A program made the position numbers and the translations under genes. This document shows positions 17,715-27,463 of a stretch of DNA of 64,000 nt, in pieces. Within the stretch, counting starts at the first letter, position 1; every line of letters begins with the position of its first letter. The notes beneath the pieces were generated by a model. It saw only the letters and a program-made list of their open reading frames with translations, made no database searches and was not told the DNA's origin. The stretch lies in the NCBI GenBank assembly GCA_039975855.1, contig JBDWGH010000002.1:930001-994000 (forward strand), read 5' to 3'. The DNA comes from Litorimonas sp039975855 (GTDB taxonomy: Bacteria > Pseudomonadota > Alphaproteobacteria > Caulobacterales > Maricaulaceae).

Positions 17715-18458
17715 CTAAAAGAATGCATCCCACAGCAGTTTGAGTCCTGTCAGAAAAATCAGACCGTATATAATTCGGTAAAACAATACCCCGTCGATAC
17801 GTTTCGTCAGCCATACCCCAATCAGGACCCCAATCGGTGCAATCGGTAAAAGCATCGCAGACGTCGTTAGATTAGTCGTATCGAATTGTCCCAGTGCGGC
17901 ATAAGGCACCAATTTCACCGCATTAATAATGAAGAAAAACATGACCGCACTGCCGGCGTATATCCGGTGAGGTAAACCTTGCGGAATTGCGTAAGCTTGA
18001 AATGGCGGTCCACCCGCATGAGCCACAAAACTTGTAAATCCAGCAAGACCACCCGCGAAGTGCGCTGCAATCGCGCTATTTTTTATTGCGGCCAATCCCG
18101 ACTTTGGCCCAAACCAATTATAAAGCGGAAATCCGATCGCGATCAGGCCAACCATGATACGTACGGAATCATCTGTGACAAACCCAGCCAATGCCCAACC
18201 CACGCCGATTCCAAATATCGCTGCGGGCAGCATCTTAAAAACGAGGCTTTTATCGAAGTGCTTGCGATAGCTCCATCCGCTAACCCAATCCATCAAGATC
18301 AGAATTGGAAGCATAATACTTGCTGCCTGAATCGGTGGTATTGTTAGAGCCATTATGGGTACGGCGAACAAGGCTAAGCCTCCAAATCCGCCTTTGGAAA
18401 CTCCGGTAATTATAACAGCCAAAATCGCGCTGACCCAAAATAACGGATTCTCAATCAT
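17715..18458 (-). CDS. TauE/SafE family membrane permease
   Basis: The 247-residue protein has about eight hydrophobic segments and the SKGGFGG motif near the N-terminus (23-29) that marks the TauE/SafE (DUF81) family. It contains two related halves, seen in GVSKGGFGGLA and FTSFVAHAGGPPFQAYAIP. Members export sulfite, sulfoacetate or other small organosulfur anions; the substrate here cannot be told. It converges on the flavoprotein gene (7-base gap) and is divergent from pxpA, with 61 bases between. Confidence 0.9.
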   Translation of the reverse strand: MIENPLFWVSAILAVIITGVSKGGFGGLALFAVPIMALTIPPIQAASIMLPILILMDWVSGWSYRKHFDKSLVFKMLPAAIFGIGVGWALAGFVTDDSVRIMVGLIAIGFPLYNWFGPKSGLAAIKNSAIAAHFAGGLAGFTSFVAHAGGPPFQAYAIPQGLPHRIYAGSAVMFFFIINAVKLVPYAALGQFDTTNLTTSAMLLPIAPIGVLIGVWLTKRIDGVLFYRIIYGLIFLTGLKLLWDAFF

Positions 18459-18519
18459 AGGGCTCTTTGGAGGCTGAAATCAGTCTGGGCAAATGCAAAA
18501 TTGCTGTTAGAAGACACCT

Positions 18520-19290
18520 ATGAAAACGATCGATCTAAACGCCGACATTGGCGAAGCGGACACACCCGAATGGGCTGCTTCAGAGGCCGCAATTGTGAGC
18601 GCGATCTCGAGCGCCAATATTGCCTGTGGTGGGCATGCAGGTGACGCGGCATCAATGCGCCTGACTGTTAGAAATGCCAAAGCGGCAGGCGTGACCGTTG
18701 GGGCGCATCCCGCCTACCCAGACCGTGAGAACTTTGGCCGCAAAAGCCTGGTCCTTGGAGAAGACATCGATGCCAAAGTTCTGGCAGACACTTTGCGGGT
18801 GCAAATTTTGGACCTTTTAGAAATCTGCACTGCTGAAAATATCTCGCTTGCCTATGTCAAACCACATGGAGCCCTTTACAATGACTCAGTGTTTGATGAG
18901 CAGAAAGCCGATCTAATCGCTTCCGTCATTGCAAATCTCGATCTCGATCTCGCCTTTCTAGGTGGACCAAATTCTCAAATGGGACGCGCAGCAGCAGATC
19001 ATGGTCTGCGGTTCATCGCAGAGGGCTTTATTGATCGCCGCTATACAGATGACGGGCACTTGCTTTCTCGAAAAATTGACGGTGCGGTTATTCAGGACCA
19101 AGCTGAACGTTTGGACCAAGCTCGATCTTTGGCAACCACAGGAAAGGTTCAAACCCATTCCGGCAAAATGCTAACATTGAAAACAGGATCGCTTTGTGTT
19201 CATGGGGACAGTGCAGGCGCGGTAGAAACCGCACGACAAGCCCGCAAAGCGATAGAGGCCGAAGGGCTCATTATTAAGGCCTTCGCATAA
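18520..19290 (+). CDS. pxpA: 5-oxoprolinase subunit A (LamB/YcsF family)
   Basis: PxpA works with PxpB and PxpC to hydrolyse 5-oxo-L-proline to glutamate using ATP, clearing damaged glutamine and glutamate. The 256-residue product opens with TIDLNADIGEADTPEW, and ACGGHAGD, VGAHPAYPDRENFGR and VKPHGALYND are YcsF signatures. It is the first of three adjoining genes in the classic A-B-C order. The pxpB ATG begins immediately after the pxpA stop. Confidence 0.95.
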   Translation: MKTIDLNADIGEADTPEWAASEAAIVSAISSANIACGGHAGDAASMRLTVRNAKAAGVTVGAHPAYPDRENFGRKSLVLGEDIDAKVLADTLRVQILDLLEICTAENISLAYVKPHGALYNDSVFDEQKADLIASVIANLDLDLAFLGGPNSQMGRAAADHGLRFIAEGFIDRRYTDDGHLLSRKIDGAVIQDQAERLDQARSLATTGKVQTHSGKMLTLKTGSLCVHGDSAGAVETARQARKAIEAEGLIIKAFA

Positions 19291-19950
19291 ATGACACGGA
19301 CACATTCATCTCCGAAGATTTCAATCTATGGCGACCACGCCATTCTCGTGGATTGGGAAACAGGCGGCTTTTCGGAAAGTATAAATGACACTGTACACAG
19401 CTTGGCGGAAAACCTACGGCAAAGCGGAAAATATATCGAAGTCGTTCCGGGGTATGATTCGTTAGTTTGCGTATTCGATCTGGCGACGCGATCTATCGAC
19501 TCCACCAAACGCCATATCGAAGATGTTTTGGCACGGTCCAATCTCAAAGACAGCCAAACTGGCCATTTGATCGAAATTCCCGTCCATTACGGTGGGACGG
19601 ACGGACCCGACATGGATACGATTTGTGCATCGGCAAAGCTCTCAGGCGATGATGTCATCGCCCTACACAGCCAACGCGAATACCGGGTCTGCATGATGGG
19701 TTTTATTCCGGGATTCACCTTTCTCTCCCCTGCACCCAAAAAACTGCACCATCCTCGATTGGCAACACCGCGTGCGAAAGTGCCCGCCGGAAGTATCGGC
19801 ATTGCGAATTGGCAAACAGGTATCTATGGGCTCGAAAGCCCGGGCGGCTGGCAAATCATCGGAAGAACGCCACTTTCAATATTTGACGCACAGCGCGAAG
19901 CTCCTTTTTTGATTAGTGCTGGCGATCGCGTGAGGTTTGTACCGCAATGA
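19291..19950 (+). CDS. pxpB: 5-oxoprolinase subunit B (KipI family)
   Basis: The 219-residue product carries the KipI signature GFIPGFTFLSPAPKKL followed by LATPRAKVPAGSIGIA and LESPGGWQIIGRTPL. With PxpC it forms the ATP-dependent part of the 5-oxoprolinase complex; the B. subtilis homologue KipI also inhibits the kinase KinA, but that role is not expected here. It starts directly after pxpA and its stop overlaps the pxpC start by 4 bases. Confidence 0.95.
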   Translation: MTRTHSSPKISIYGDHAILVDWETGGFSESINDTVHSLAENLRQSGKYIEVVPGYDSLVCVFDLATRSIDSTKRHIEDVLARSNLKDSQTGHLIEIPVHYGGTDGPDMDTICASAKLSGDDVIALHSQREYRVCMMGFIPGFTFLSPAPKKLHHPRLATPRAKVPAGSIGIANWQTGIYGLESPGGWQIIGRTPLSIFDAQREAPFLISAGDRVRFVPQ

Positions 19951-20882
19951 CGCTCACAGTTCTTCATTCGGGTGCCCAGACCCTCATCATGGATGCGGGT
20001 CGTCCTGGCTATCGTCACCAAGGCATACCCGGCGGCGGGGCTGCAGATAAGCTCTCCTTTGCCATTGCGAACCATCTTGTCGGAAACGCTTGGGATGCGC
20101 CCGCGCTGGAATGCGCGCTTGGTGGATTACATGTGCGCTTTGATGAAGATTATACAATTGCCATCTCGGGGGCACAAATGTGGTCCCAAAATCAAGGTAT
20201 GAACCTACCGCTCAATAAAGCGGTCCAAGTCGAAGCAGGCGACATTCTGACGATGAGTTTCACCCGGGCAGGATGCCGGTGTTACTTAGCCGTTTCTGGA
20301 GGCATTAAAGCCACACCTTTCATGGGGTCAGTTTCAACTTACTTGCCTGCCAAACTTGGTGGCCTAAACGGAGAGGCCTTGAAAACCGGCGATGTTGTAG
20401 GGATCGGCGAACCACAAGGCGAAGCCCAGAGTTTGCCGAAAGGGCATATTCCGCTCTTATCAAATCATATTGTCTTGCGGGCTGAACAGGGGCCTGAATG
20501 GGATTGCCTATCAGATGCTTCTAAGCGCTATCTGTTCACGACGCCGTTTTATGCGACAACAGCAACAGATAGAATGGGATCGCGTCTAAAAGGCGATGCC
20601 GTGTCATTGGACACAACATTAAAAATGACCAGCAGCCCGCTCCTACCTGGGAGTTTGCAAATTCCGCCTGATGGACAACCTATTCTGGCGCTGGCCGATG
20701 GGCATTGCACAGGCGGGTATGCTCGAGCTCTGCAAGTTATTCAGGCCGACCTTTGGTTACTTGGACAAATCGCCCCCGGGGCAGCCGTGAGCTTTCGCCG
20801 AAATATCGCGCAGGACGCAGAGATTATTTTGCGAGGGAAGAACAGCTATTACGCTGATCTCATTCCTGGGTTTTCTTTCTAA
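19947..20882 (+). CDS. pxpC: 5-oxoprolinase subunit C (KipA/biotin-dependent carboxylase-like)
   Basis: The 311-residue protein has the KipA family pattern: DAGRPGYRHQGIPGGGAADKL near the N-terminus, then ALECALGGLHVRF, CYLAVSGGIKATPFMGS and LPDGQPILALADG-type segments. Together with PxpA and PxpB it completes the 5-oxoprolinase. It overlaps pxpB by 4 bases. The pabB-pabC ATG follows the stop without a gap, so all four genes look like one operon. Confidence 0.94.
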   Translation: MTLTVLHSGAQTLIMDAGRPGYRHQGIPGGGAADKLSFAIANHLVGNAWDAPALECALGGLHVRFDEDYTIAISGAQMWSQNQGMNLPLNKAVQVEAGDILTMSFTRAGCRCYLAVSGGIKATPFMGSVSTYLPAKLGGLNGEALKTGDVVGIGEPQGEAQSLPKGHIPLLSNHIVLRAEQGPEWDCLSDASKRYLFTTPFYATTATDRMGSRLKGDAVSLDTTLKMTSSPLLPGSLQIPPDGQPILALADGHCTGGYARALQVIQADLWLLGQIAPGAAVSFRRNIAQDAEIILRGKNSYYADLIPGFSF

Positions 20883-22589
20883 ATGAAATTTGTCCTGCTG
20901 GACGATCAAGGCACCGGACAACAATTTGTTTTCCGCAATCCGCAGCGCATCATCTTGGCTAATAGCCGTGAAGAATTACCGCGTGCATTTGGGGAAATCC
21001 AAACGGCACAGAAAAACGGGAAATGGCTTGCAGGCCTTATGTCCTATGAATTGGGGCACGCGCTCGAAACCCGGTTCGATCAACAGAACAGGCCTCTTAT
21101 TCAGCTTGGTGTTTTTGAAAAACCAACAGATGAGCCGCCCGTAGATTGGCTCTACACTCGCGATATTCCTAAGCTGAAGTTTGAGCCATCTTGGTCTGAG
21201 GCGGCATATCTGTCGCGGTTTGAAACCGTGCAAGCCTATCTAAGATCCGGAGATTGTTACCAGGTTAATCTGACCTTCCCTATGTTTGCGAAAAGCGATG
21301 CAAGTCCAACACAAATCTATGCCGCGTTTCGGCGTCGGCAACCCGGCCGTTACGGCGCGGTCGTTAGCTTAGGCGGGGCTGATATCGTCAGTTTTTCCCC
21401 AGAATTGTTCTTTGAGCGCAAGAGCCAGAACATGCGGATGCGTCCCATGAAAGGCACGCGCCCGAGGGACGCCGATGCCGAAGCTGATGCAGCCCTCCTC
21501 GCCGAGATGCAAGTTGAACCAAAAAGTCGCGCGGAAAACCTTATGATTGTCGACCTATTGCGCAATGATTTGTCTCGCCTTTGCAAACCCGGCAGTGTGA
21601 AGGTTCCAGAGCTATTCGCACTAGAAACCTACCCCACGCTACATCAAATGACCTCTCAAGTTACAGGCACTTTGAGAGAAAACGTTAGCTGGACTGACAT
21701 TATGACGAGCCTGTTTCCGTGTGGGTCTGTGACTGGGGCGCCGAAAATTCGGGCGATGGAAATTATCGAGGAATTGGAATCTGGTCCACGGGGTGCCTAT
21801 TGTGGGTCGGTTGGCTACATTGCCCCAAATGGTGATGCCAGTTTTTCCGTCGCCATCCGAACCGTTCAAATGCAAGATGATAAATTGCGCTACGACGTGG
21901 GCTCCGGTGTCGTACTGGACAGTGATGGACCAGATGAATATCGCGAGTGCCTCCTAAAATCCCGTATATTTGAAACCTCTTCAGAAGGCGCCATCGAAAC
22001 TTTCCGGCGGCGACCAAACGGAGTCATTCCGCGAGCAGAATTCCACCAAAAAAGATTTGCGTCTGCTGTAGGGGAAGACATGGCTTCGGAGATTTTTTCG
22101 GCTCTTCCGGAACCTCTGGGGAGTGACGAACTTATTCGCGTCGTCGCAACAGAGAGCGGACTGTCTTCACATATCTCACCTTTCAAAAAAGCGAACGCCC
22201 CGATCCGCTTAGCGCTCTCACGCTATCCATTAACCAAGCACCTTCAAGAGACGCGGGTCAAAACAACCGCTAGGGATTTTTATGACGGCGAGCGCGCCCG
22301 CATAGGTGCAAAGACCGGGGCAGATGAAGTTATCTTTCTGAACGCAGATGGCGAACTATGCGAGGGGTCTTTTACCTCACTCTTCATTGAAATGGATAGC
22401 AAGCTACTCACGCCAGCCCTCTCCTGCGGATTGCTGCCCGGAGTTTTAAGGCAAGAATTGATCGAGACAGGACAGGCTATAGAAGCCAAGTTGACTCTCT
22501 CAGAAATCGAAACCGCGGATGCCGTTTTTGTCGGTAATAGCTTACGAGGATTGATGCCTGCCACGTTAATAGACTTTTCGCCGCACTAA
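20883..22589 (+). CDS. pabBC: Fused aminodeoxychorismate synthase component I and 4-amino-4-deoxychorismate lyase
   Basis: This 568-residue fusion makes p-aminobenzoate for folate. Residues about 1-360 are PabB: SGDCYQVNLT, MKGTRPRD, ENLMIVDLLRNDLSRLC, FPCGSVTGAPKIRAMEII and GAYCGSVGYIAPNG form the chorismate-binding site. The rest is a PabC-like class IV aminotransferase fold: VKTTARDFYD supplies the expected PLP lysine, and EGSFTSLFIEMD and GLLPGVLRQELIE are lyase signatures. The glutaminase subunit PabA is not adjacent. Placement directly after pxpC is unusual, since no pathway link between 5-oxoproline and folate is evident beyond glutamate. Confidence 0.94.
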   Translation: MKFVLLDDQGTGQQFVFRNPQRIILANSREELPRAFGEIQTAQKNGKWLAGLMSYELGHALETRFDQQNRPLIQLGVFEKPTDEPPVDWLYTRDIPKLKFEPSWSEAAYLSRFETVQAYLRSGDCYQVNLTFPMFAKSDASPTQIYAAFRRRQPGRYGAVVSLGGADIVSFSPELFFERKSQNMRMRPMKGTRPRDADAEADAALLAEMQVEPKSRAENLMIVDLLRNDLSRLCKPGSVKVPELFALETYPTLHQMTSQVTGTLRENVSWTDIMTSLFPCGSVTGAPKIRAMEIIEELESGPRGAYCGSVGYIAPNGDASFSVAIRTVQMQDDKLRYDVGSGVVLDSDGPDEYRECLLKSRIFETSSEGAIETFRRRPNGVIPRAEFHQKRFASAVGEDMASEIFSALPEPLGSDELIRVVATESGLSSHISPFKKANAPIRLALSRYPLTKHLQETRVKTTARDFYDGERARIGAKTGADEVIFLNADGELCEGSFTSLFIEMDSKLLTPALSCGLLPGVLRQELIETGQAIEAKLTLSEIETADAVFVGNSLRGLMPATLIDFSPH

Positions 22590-22658
22590 ATTGATAGCAT
22601 TGACGCCCCTCTTCTGCTCGCTAAAGTGGCAGTGAATACAAAGGGAATTTCATCTCAG

Positions 22659-22778
22659 GTGCCACGCATTTTATTTGCCTATGATTTATCGGCTGACGGT
22701 AAGGCGACCAAATTTTCGCAAGACCAATTGGGCCACGCTGGCCCAAAGGTCGAGAGCTATGAATTGGGTCTAATCTAA
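22659..22778 (+). pseudogene. Possible remnant of a CorA/ZntB-like transporter N-terminus
   Basis: A GTG-started frame of 39 codons reads PRILFAYDLSADGKATKF and ends at TAA 22776-22778. The opening resembles the N-terminal strand and turn of CorA/ZntB metal transporters, where a full gene would continue for about 300 residues. Nothing homologous follows, because the next gene starts at 22781. It may be a decayed gene start, a short leader ORF or chance. The resemblance is by eye only. Confidence 0.3.
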
Positions 22779-22780
22779 CT

Positions 22781-23536
22781 GTGATCCGCTCCTTATTTTT
22801 TACGCTTTTGCTGACTTTTCTCAGCCTGTCTTTGACTCCGCAAACTGCGGTCGCACAATCTTCTGAACTAGAAGCTGATGCAGTCTCTGAGGCGATTATC
22901 CATAGTGATGAAGATATTGAACGCGCTTACCGTTCCGTAAAACGAGATGAGGCCTATCAATTAGAACTCGCAGAACCCATTCCGCGAAGGCCACCCTCTG
23001 CTTTCGAAAAAGCACTTGGTCGTTTTTTCAACGCCATCTTCTCATTCCTAGCGCCACTACTTGAGATTATTTTCTGGCTTGGGTTGGGCGCGCTGGCTTT
23101 AGGCGCCGTGTATCTCATCGGACGCGCAGTCTATGAAACCAGATTTGCCAAACCGGCATCCAAGAAAATAGAAGAGCCTGACATTCCTCTTTATCAACCT
23201 GCCGAAGCTCAAGCTCGAATCTTATTGGATGAAGTTGATAAGCTGGCGGCGGAAGGTAGATATGGCGAGGCTGTTCACACCCTGCTCTTCCGCTCTATAC
23301 AAGACATAGATCGGAACCGCCCGAATGTTGTTAGGCGAAGTCTGACAGCACGGGAAATTAGCGGCTTGTCTGTCCTAACAGCCCATGCCCGAACTGCATT
23401 TTCAACAATCGCTGGTGTTTCGGAACTCGCGCATTTTGGCGGAGTTTCCGTCAACAAGTCTGGATTTGAGACGGCTCGAAATGCCTATGCCGACCTTACC
23501 GGGCAAACCACGGCACCCAAAAGGTCCAGACGATGA
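22781..23536 (+). CDS. DUF4129-type secreted/membrane protein
   Basis: The GTG-started product (251 aa) has a Sec signal (ending TAVAQS), a short exported segment, one membrane helix (about 83-112) and a cytoplasmic C-terminal domain. That last domain (QARILLDEVDKLAAEGRYGEAVHTLLFRS...RRSLTAREI) matches DUF4129. Such genes head operons with DUF4350, MoxR and DUF58 proteins, as here. The function is unknown; a role in envelope assembly or a chaperone-like MoxR system has been proposed for the operon type. Its stop overlaps the next start by 4 bases. Confidence 0.82.
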   Translation: MIRSLFFTLLLTFLSLSLTPQTAVAQSSELEADAVSEAIIHSDEDIERAYRSVKRDEAYQLELAEPIPRRPPSAFEKALGRFFNAIFSFLAPLLEIIFWLGLGALALGAVYLIGRAVYETRFAKPASKKIEEPDIPLYQPAEAQARILLDEVDKLAAEGRYGEAVHTLLFRSIQDIDRNRPNVVRRSLTAREISGLSVLTAHARTAFSTIAGVSELAHFGGVSVNKSGFETARNAYADLTGQTTAPKRSRR

Positions 23537-25077
23537 GCCCTGCAGGAACAAACCGCGAGCGTCATTTGGCGCAAAGCCTGCCGGGACGAGGACAAGGTTC
23601 AAGACGTCCAGGCATCAGCAATGTTCTTTTTCGTCCGATTACCTTAATTTGCCTTCTTCTGATTGGTTTCTTCGCCTTTGGGGCTCTGATTGTCTTAGGC
23701 GGCTTTGCCAAGGACTTGCGCAAAGCACCGCCAGGCCAAGCCACGCCCCGCTCCGTTTCTGCCGTGGGTTATCAAGCCCTCACAGATTACCTTGATCAGC
23801 TAAATTATGACGTTCGCGAGACACGTGGGAAACGAGAATATTACGACCGCGATGAAAGACTTGTTATCTATACGCCTTCTCGTCCCACACGGCGGCTTTC
23901 TCGGATCCTAGAATCAGAAGGTGAAGCCGTGAACTTGGTCATTTTACCCAAGTGGTCGGTTGGGCAAATGATCCCTCAACGCGGCGAAGACGGGCAAAAG
24001 GGTTGGGCGCGGAAGACAAGCGGATCCGGTCTGTATTACCCAACAAGTTATGACTCTATGATGGACGATTTGCCTGTCTTGCGGCGTCATGACGTAACGT
24101 CTGCCGATGCACAGGTGTTTTTCACTACCCCTCGGACTCGAAATCTCTCAGAAAGCTATCAGCCTGATTTCAAGGATCTCCAATATTTTGATCTGAACAC
24201 CAGATGGCCCGATTATCAAGATGAGCTGAGGGAAATTCGACGCCAAGAGTTTGAAGACGAGCGTCGAAAAGCTGCCGAGGCGAGAGGCGAAACCTACGAG
24301 CCAAAAGAGAAGAAGGAAAAAAAGAAAAATTCGGAGTCCGATGACAAAGAGAAGGAAGAGAAGAAAGAGGAAGAGGCACCAAAGCCTCTGCCCAATCACG
24401 AGGTTATTTTAAAATTGGATGGCTTCCCCGTACTCATTCAATTGGAAGGCACACAAACATATGTTTTGTCAGAGCCAGATCTCGTCAACACCATGGCCTT
24501 TAACACTCAAGGCGGGGCGCAATTAACAAATACAATAATCGACGAAATTATTTATGATTCCTCGACCTTCGCCATGAGTATGGATTTTGATGTCAGCCTA
24601 CATGGCATTGAATCCAATCGTAATATTATCAAGCTCATGGTGACGCCGCCATTTTTGGCCGCCACTCTTTGCCTTTTGGCGGCCGGAGGGCTCGTCGCTT
24701 GGCAAGGGTTTAACAGGTTTGGTGATCCAGCGCGCTTGCGCCCAGATTATGCCCAAGGGCCGGTAAGCCTGGCAGAGACGGCGGCCGACTTTATGGGTAT
24801 TGCCAATCGCGCGCACAAAACCGGCGAAGACTACGCCGCGTTGATACGGCGCCAAGTCGCAGCGGAACTTGGATATAAGAACAGCACGACAGATCATATC
24901 GACAAATTACTGGATGCACGCGAAAAACGATTAAAAATTCAACCTATCTTCGCCGATTTGAAACGCGCCATCGCCAGCGCCGACACGCAAAGTTACGGAC
25001 AATATGCCCGCGCTTTAACAACGTGGCGCGATGCCATGACACACTCTGATTTCCCGCAAGGCCCACAAGATTCATGA
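23533..25077 (+). CDS. DUF4350-containing membrane protein
   Basis: The 514-residue product has a membrane helix at about 35-60, then a periplasmic domain with the DUF4350 pattern (VGYQALTDYLDQLNYDVRETRGK, RLVIYTPSRP...VILPKWSVG). A very charged run of Lys and Glu lies at about residues 256-290, followed by a second helix (about 377-396) and a cytoplasmic tail. DUF4350 resembles the type of domain that binds a partner in MoxR-type operons. The charged linker is longer than I would expect and probably disordered. The MoxR gene follows after 13 bases. Confidence 0.82.
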   Translation: MSPAGTNRERHLAQSLPGRGQGSRRPGISNVLFRPITLICLLLIGFFAFGALIVLGGFAKDLRKAPPGQATPRSVSAVGYQALTDYLDQLNYDVRETRGKREYYDRDERLVIYTPSRPTRRLSRILESEGEAVNLVILPKWSVGQMIPQRGEDGQKGWARKTSGSGLYYPTSYDSMMDDLPVLRRHDVTSADAQVFFTTPRTRNLSESYQPDFKDLQYFDLNTRWPDYQDELREIRRQEFEDERRKAAEARGETYEPKEKKEKKKNSESDDKEKEEKKEEEAPKPLPNHEVILKLDGFPVLIQLEGTQTYVLSEPDLVNTMAFNTQGGAQLTNTIIDEIIYDSSTFAMSMDFDVSLHGIESNRNIIKLMVTPPFLAATLCLLAAGGLVAWQGFNRFGDPARLRPDYAQGPVSLAETAADFMGIANRAHKTGEDYAALIRRQVAAELGYKNSTTDHIDKLLDAREKRLKIQPIFADLKRAIASADTQSYGQYARALTTWRDAMTHSDFPQGPQDS

Positions 25078-25090
25078 AGGACCTCTCCAT

Positions 25091-26083
25091 ATGACCGACA
25101 CACCCACAGACACACGACCGGATGATGCCGCCTTGGCTGGAATTCAAAGCTTAGCCGACTCTATACGCACGGAAGTCGGAAAGGTCATTATTGGACAAAC
25201 GGACACCGTCGACTTGATGTTGACGGCTCTCTTGTCCCGGGGACATATCCTTCTGGAAGGCGTCCCGGGAACGGCGAAAACCTTCCTTGCCCAGGTCTTT
25301 GCTCATGTGACCAAATTAGATTTCGGGCGGATCCAATTCACACCTGATTTGTTGCCGGGTGACTTGCTAGGAACAAATCTTTTTTCCTTCCAGACAAATG
25401 AATTCACACTCGTGAAGGGTCCAATTTTCTGTGACATGCTGCTGGCGGATGAGATCAATCGAACCCCACCAAAAACGCAGTCTGCGCTTTTGGAAGCCAT
25501 GCAAGAACGGCAAGTCACGATTGACGGAAAACGGTTCCCTCTTGGTGAAAATTTTATGGTTGTCGCAACGCAAAACCCGATTGAGCAACAAGGCACATAT
25601 CCACTACCCGAGGCGCAACTCGATCGTTTTCTATTCAAACATATCCTGTCCTATCCGAACCGCGACGAGGAAATCTCGATTGTCCAACAACACGGACAGC
25701 GCAGCGGCACACCGTCTATGGCTGAATTAGGTTTGAAACCGGTCATGACAAAGGCCGCCTTGAAAAAGGCGCGCACTGCAATTTCGGGGATTCATTTGAA
25801 TGACGAAGTGACGCATTACGTCGTTGATTTGGTACGCGGTACACGTGACAATCCTTTATTCGAGACCGGAGCCAGCCCGCGTGCTGCCGCAATGATCGCC
25901 AGCTCAGCGCGGGCGTTTGCTGCGCTACAAGGTCGTAATTACGTGATCCCAGATGACGTTAAATCCATCGCTCTCCCGGCTCTTCGTCACCGCGCCGTGC
26001 TCTCTCCAGCCGCCGAAATTGAAGGCCGTACAGCTGATGAGGTCATTACAGCAGTGATCGAACAAACGCAGGCTCCGCGTTAG
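25091..26083 (+). CDS. MoxR-family AAA ATPase
   Basis: The 330-residue ATPase has Walker A GVPGTAKT (57-64), Walker B LLADEINRTPPK, the MoxR sensor region FMVVATQNPIEQQGTYPLPEAQLDRFLF and a helical lid domain at the C-terminus. MoxR proteins act as chaperones that insert cofactors or remodel partner complexes, usually with a VWA or DUF58 partner. That partner is encoded next. It lies centrally in a six-gene operon. Confidence 0.95.
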   Translation: MTDTPTDTRPDDAALAGIQSLADSIRTEVGKVIIGQTDTVDLMLTALLSRGHILLEGVPGTAKTFLAQVFAHVTKLDFGRIQFTPDLLPGDLLGTNLFSFQTNEFTLVKGPIFCDMLLADEINRTPPKTQSALLEAMQERQVTIDGKRFPLGENFMVVATQNPIEQQGTYPLPEAQLDRFLFKHILSYPNRDEEISIVQQHGQRSGTPSMAELGLKPVMTKAALKKARTAISGIHLNDEVTHYVVDLVRGTRDNPLFETGASPRAAAMIASSARAFAALQGRNYVIPDDVKSIALPALRHRAVLSPAAEIEGRTADEVITAVIEQTQAPR

Positions 26084-26107
26084 CCGGTGTTAAAACCAAC
26101 TAGTTAA

Positions 26108-27454
26108 ATGAAATTTCGCACCCAAACATATCCCACGCGCGCCGCTGTTTTCGCCGCTGCCTTAGGATTGCCAGTGACGCTTTTGCTGGCGCTATTCCTC
26201 CCTGCCCTTTGGTTGATTGGCGCCGCTTGGGTAGCCGGCGTGTTGGGATTGATGGCCTTGGACGTTTTACTTTCAACGGCGATCAAACGTATGGAGCCGC
26301 AAATCGACGCACCGGGCTCAGGTTATGTGGGGCATGATTATGATGTGCGGGTCACAACAGAGTTTGGAGCGGGCATTCCGCCGCGCACACCCGAGCAAAG
26401 ATTGAGTGTCAATGATCGGCTGTCTGTTTCTCCGGCGCTCGCGCAAGCGGGTGTTGGCGACGGCGGCATGTTATCTCTGTTTAGTCTACGCACAGATTTG
26501 CGCGGCACGGCGGAATTAGAGCGAATTTGGACTCGCTGGCAAGGACCGCTGGGCCTTGTCTGGCGGCAACGGATTGACCCTCTGCAGCGGGAAATTCCAG
26601 TAACCTCGGACACACAAATGGTGCGTGATACGGCGGCAGAAATTTTCACCAAAGACGCAAACATCGGACAGAAACTACAGCGTCTTCGCGGTGATGGAAC
26701 AGAATTTGACGGTCTGACTGAATGGCTACCCGGTATGGATAAGCGTTCAATTGATTGGAAGCACTCTGCGCGTCATGGCCACTTGCTCTCTCGCGAGTTT
26801 CGAACAGAACGCAATCATAATATCGTCTTCGCCTTTGATAGCGGCCACTTGATGGCTGAAGAGGTTGAGAATGTTGAAACTGGGGAAGCGATGACAAAGC
26901 TGGACCGCGCGCTCAACGCCGCGCTTCTAATGGCTTTCGTTAGTTTAAAAATCGGCGATAAAGTCGGAATTTATGCCTTTGATGAAAAACCATATCTTTA
27001 TGCGCCCGCCATCGGCAACACACGCAGCTTTGCCCAAATTCGTCGTGTCTCTGCGCGCGTGGATTATTCAACAGCCGAAACTAATTTCACTTTGGGGCTC
27101 AGCCAACTTGCGCAGAACCTGCAACGCCGAACACTGATTGTTGTCTTCACGGATTTCGTCGACAGTACACAGGCGGAACTCATGGTCGAAAACATGGCGC
27201 GGCTTTTAAAGCGTCATATTGTGATTTTCGTCGCATTCCGAAATACGGCGCTGGATAAACTTATTACACAAGATGCAAAGACTCCTGAGGAAGCGGCAGC
27301 CAGCCTTATCGGAGATGGACTAATGCGCGAGCGCGACATTGTTCTGAAACGACTTGAACGTATGGGTGTCAATGTCATCGATGCCGACGCCAATACTTTG
27401 AATATGAAAGTACTAAACACCTACATGCTGCTTAAGGCCCGCAATGCGATTTAA
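26108..27454 (+). CDS. DUF58 domain protein (VWA-like MoxR partner)
   Basis: The 448-residue protein has two N-terminal membrane helices (about 11-55), an extracytoplasmic beta-rich segment and the DUF58 signature (FDGLTEWLPGMDKRSIDWKHSARHGHLLSREFR at about 198-230). A VWA-like fold follows, with FAFDSGHLM and GIYAFD. DUF58 proteins pair with MoxR ATPases. Its order here (MoxR then DUF58) and close spacing support that. Its targets in the cell are unknown. Confidence 0.9.
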   Translation: MKFRTQTYPTRAAVFAAALGLPVTLLLALFLPALWLIGAAWVAGVLGLMALDVLLSTAIKRMEPQIDAPGSGYVGHDYDVRVTTEFGAGIPPRTPEQRLSVNDRLSVSPALAQAGVGDGGMLSLFSLRTDLRGTAELERIWTRWQGPLGLVWRQRIDPLQREIPVTSDTQMVRDTAAEIFTKDANIGQKLQRLRGDGTEFDGLTEWLPGMDKRSIDWKHSARHGHLLSREFRTERNHNIVFAFDSGHLMAEEVENVETGEAMTKLDRALNAALLMAFVSLKIGDKVGIYAFDEKPYLYAPAIGNTRSFAQIRRVSARVDYSTAETNFTLGLSQLAQNLQRRTLIVVFTDFVDSTQAELMVENMARLLKRHIVIFVAFRNTALDKLITQDAKTPEEAAASLIGDGLMRERDIVLKRLERMGVNVIDADANTLNMKVLNTYMLLKARNAI

Positions 27455-27463
27455 GGACCAGAC

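Noticed and set aside
18944..18961. CTCGAT triple micro-repeat inside pxpA
   Set aside because: It encodes Leu-Asp dipeptides within a conserved gene and shows no sign of function.
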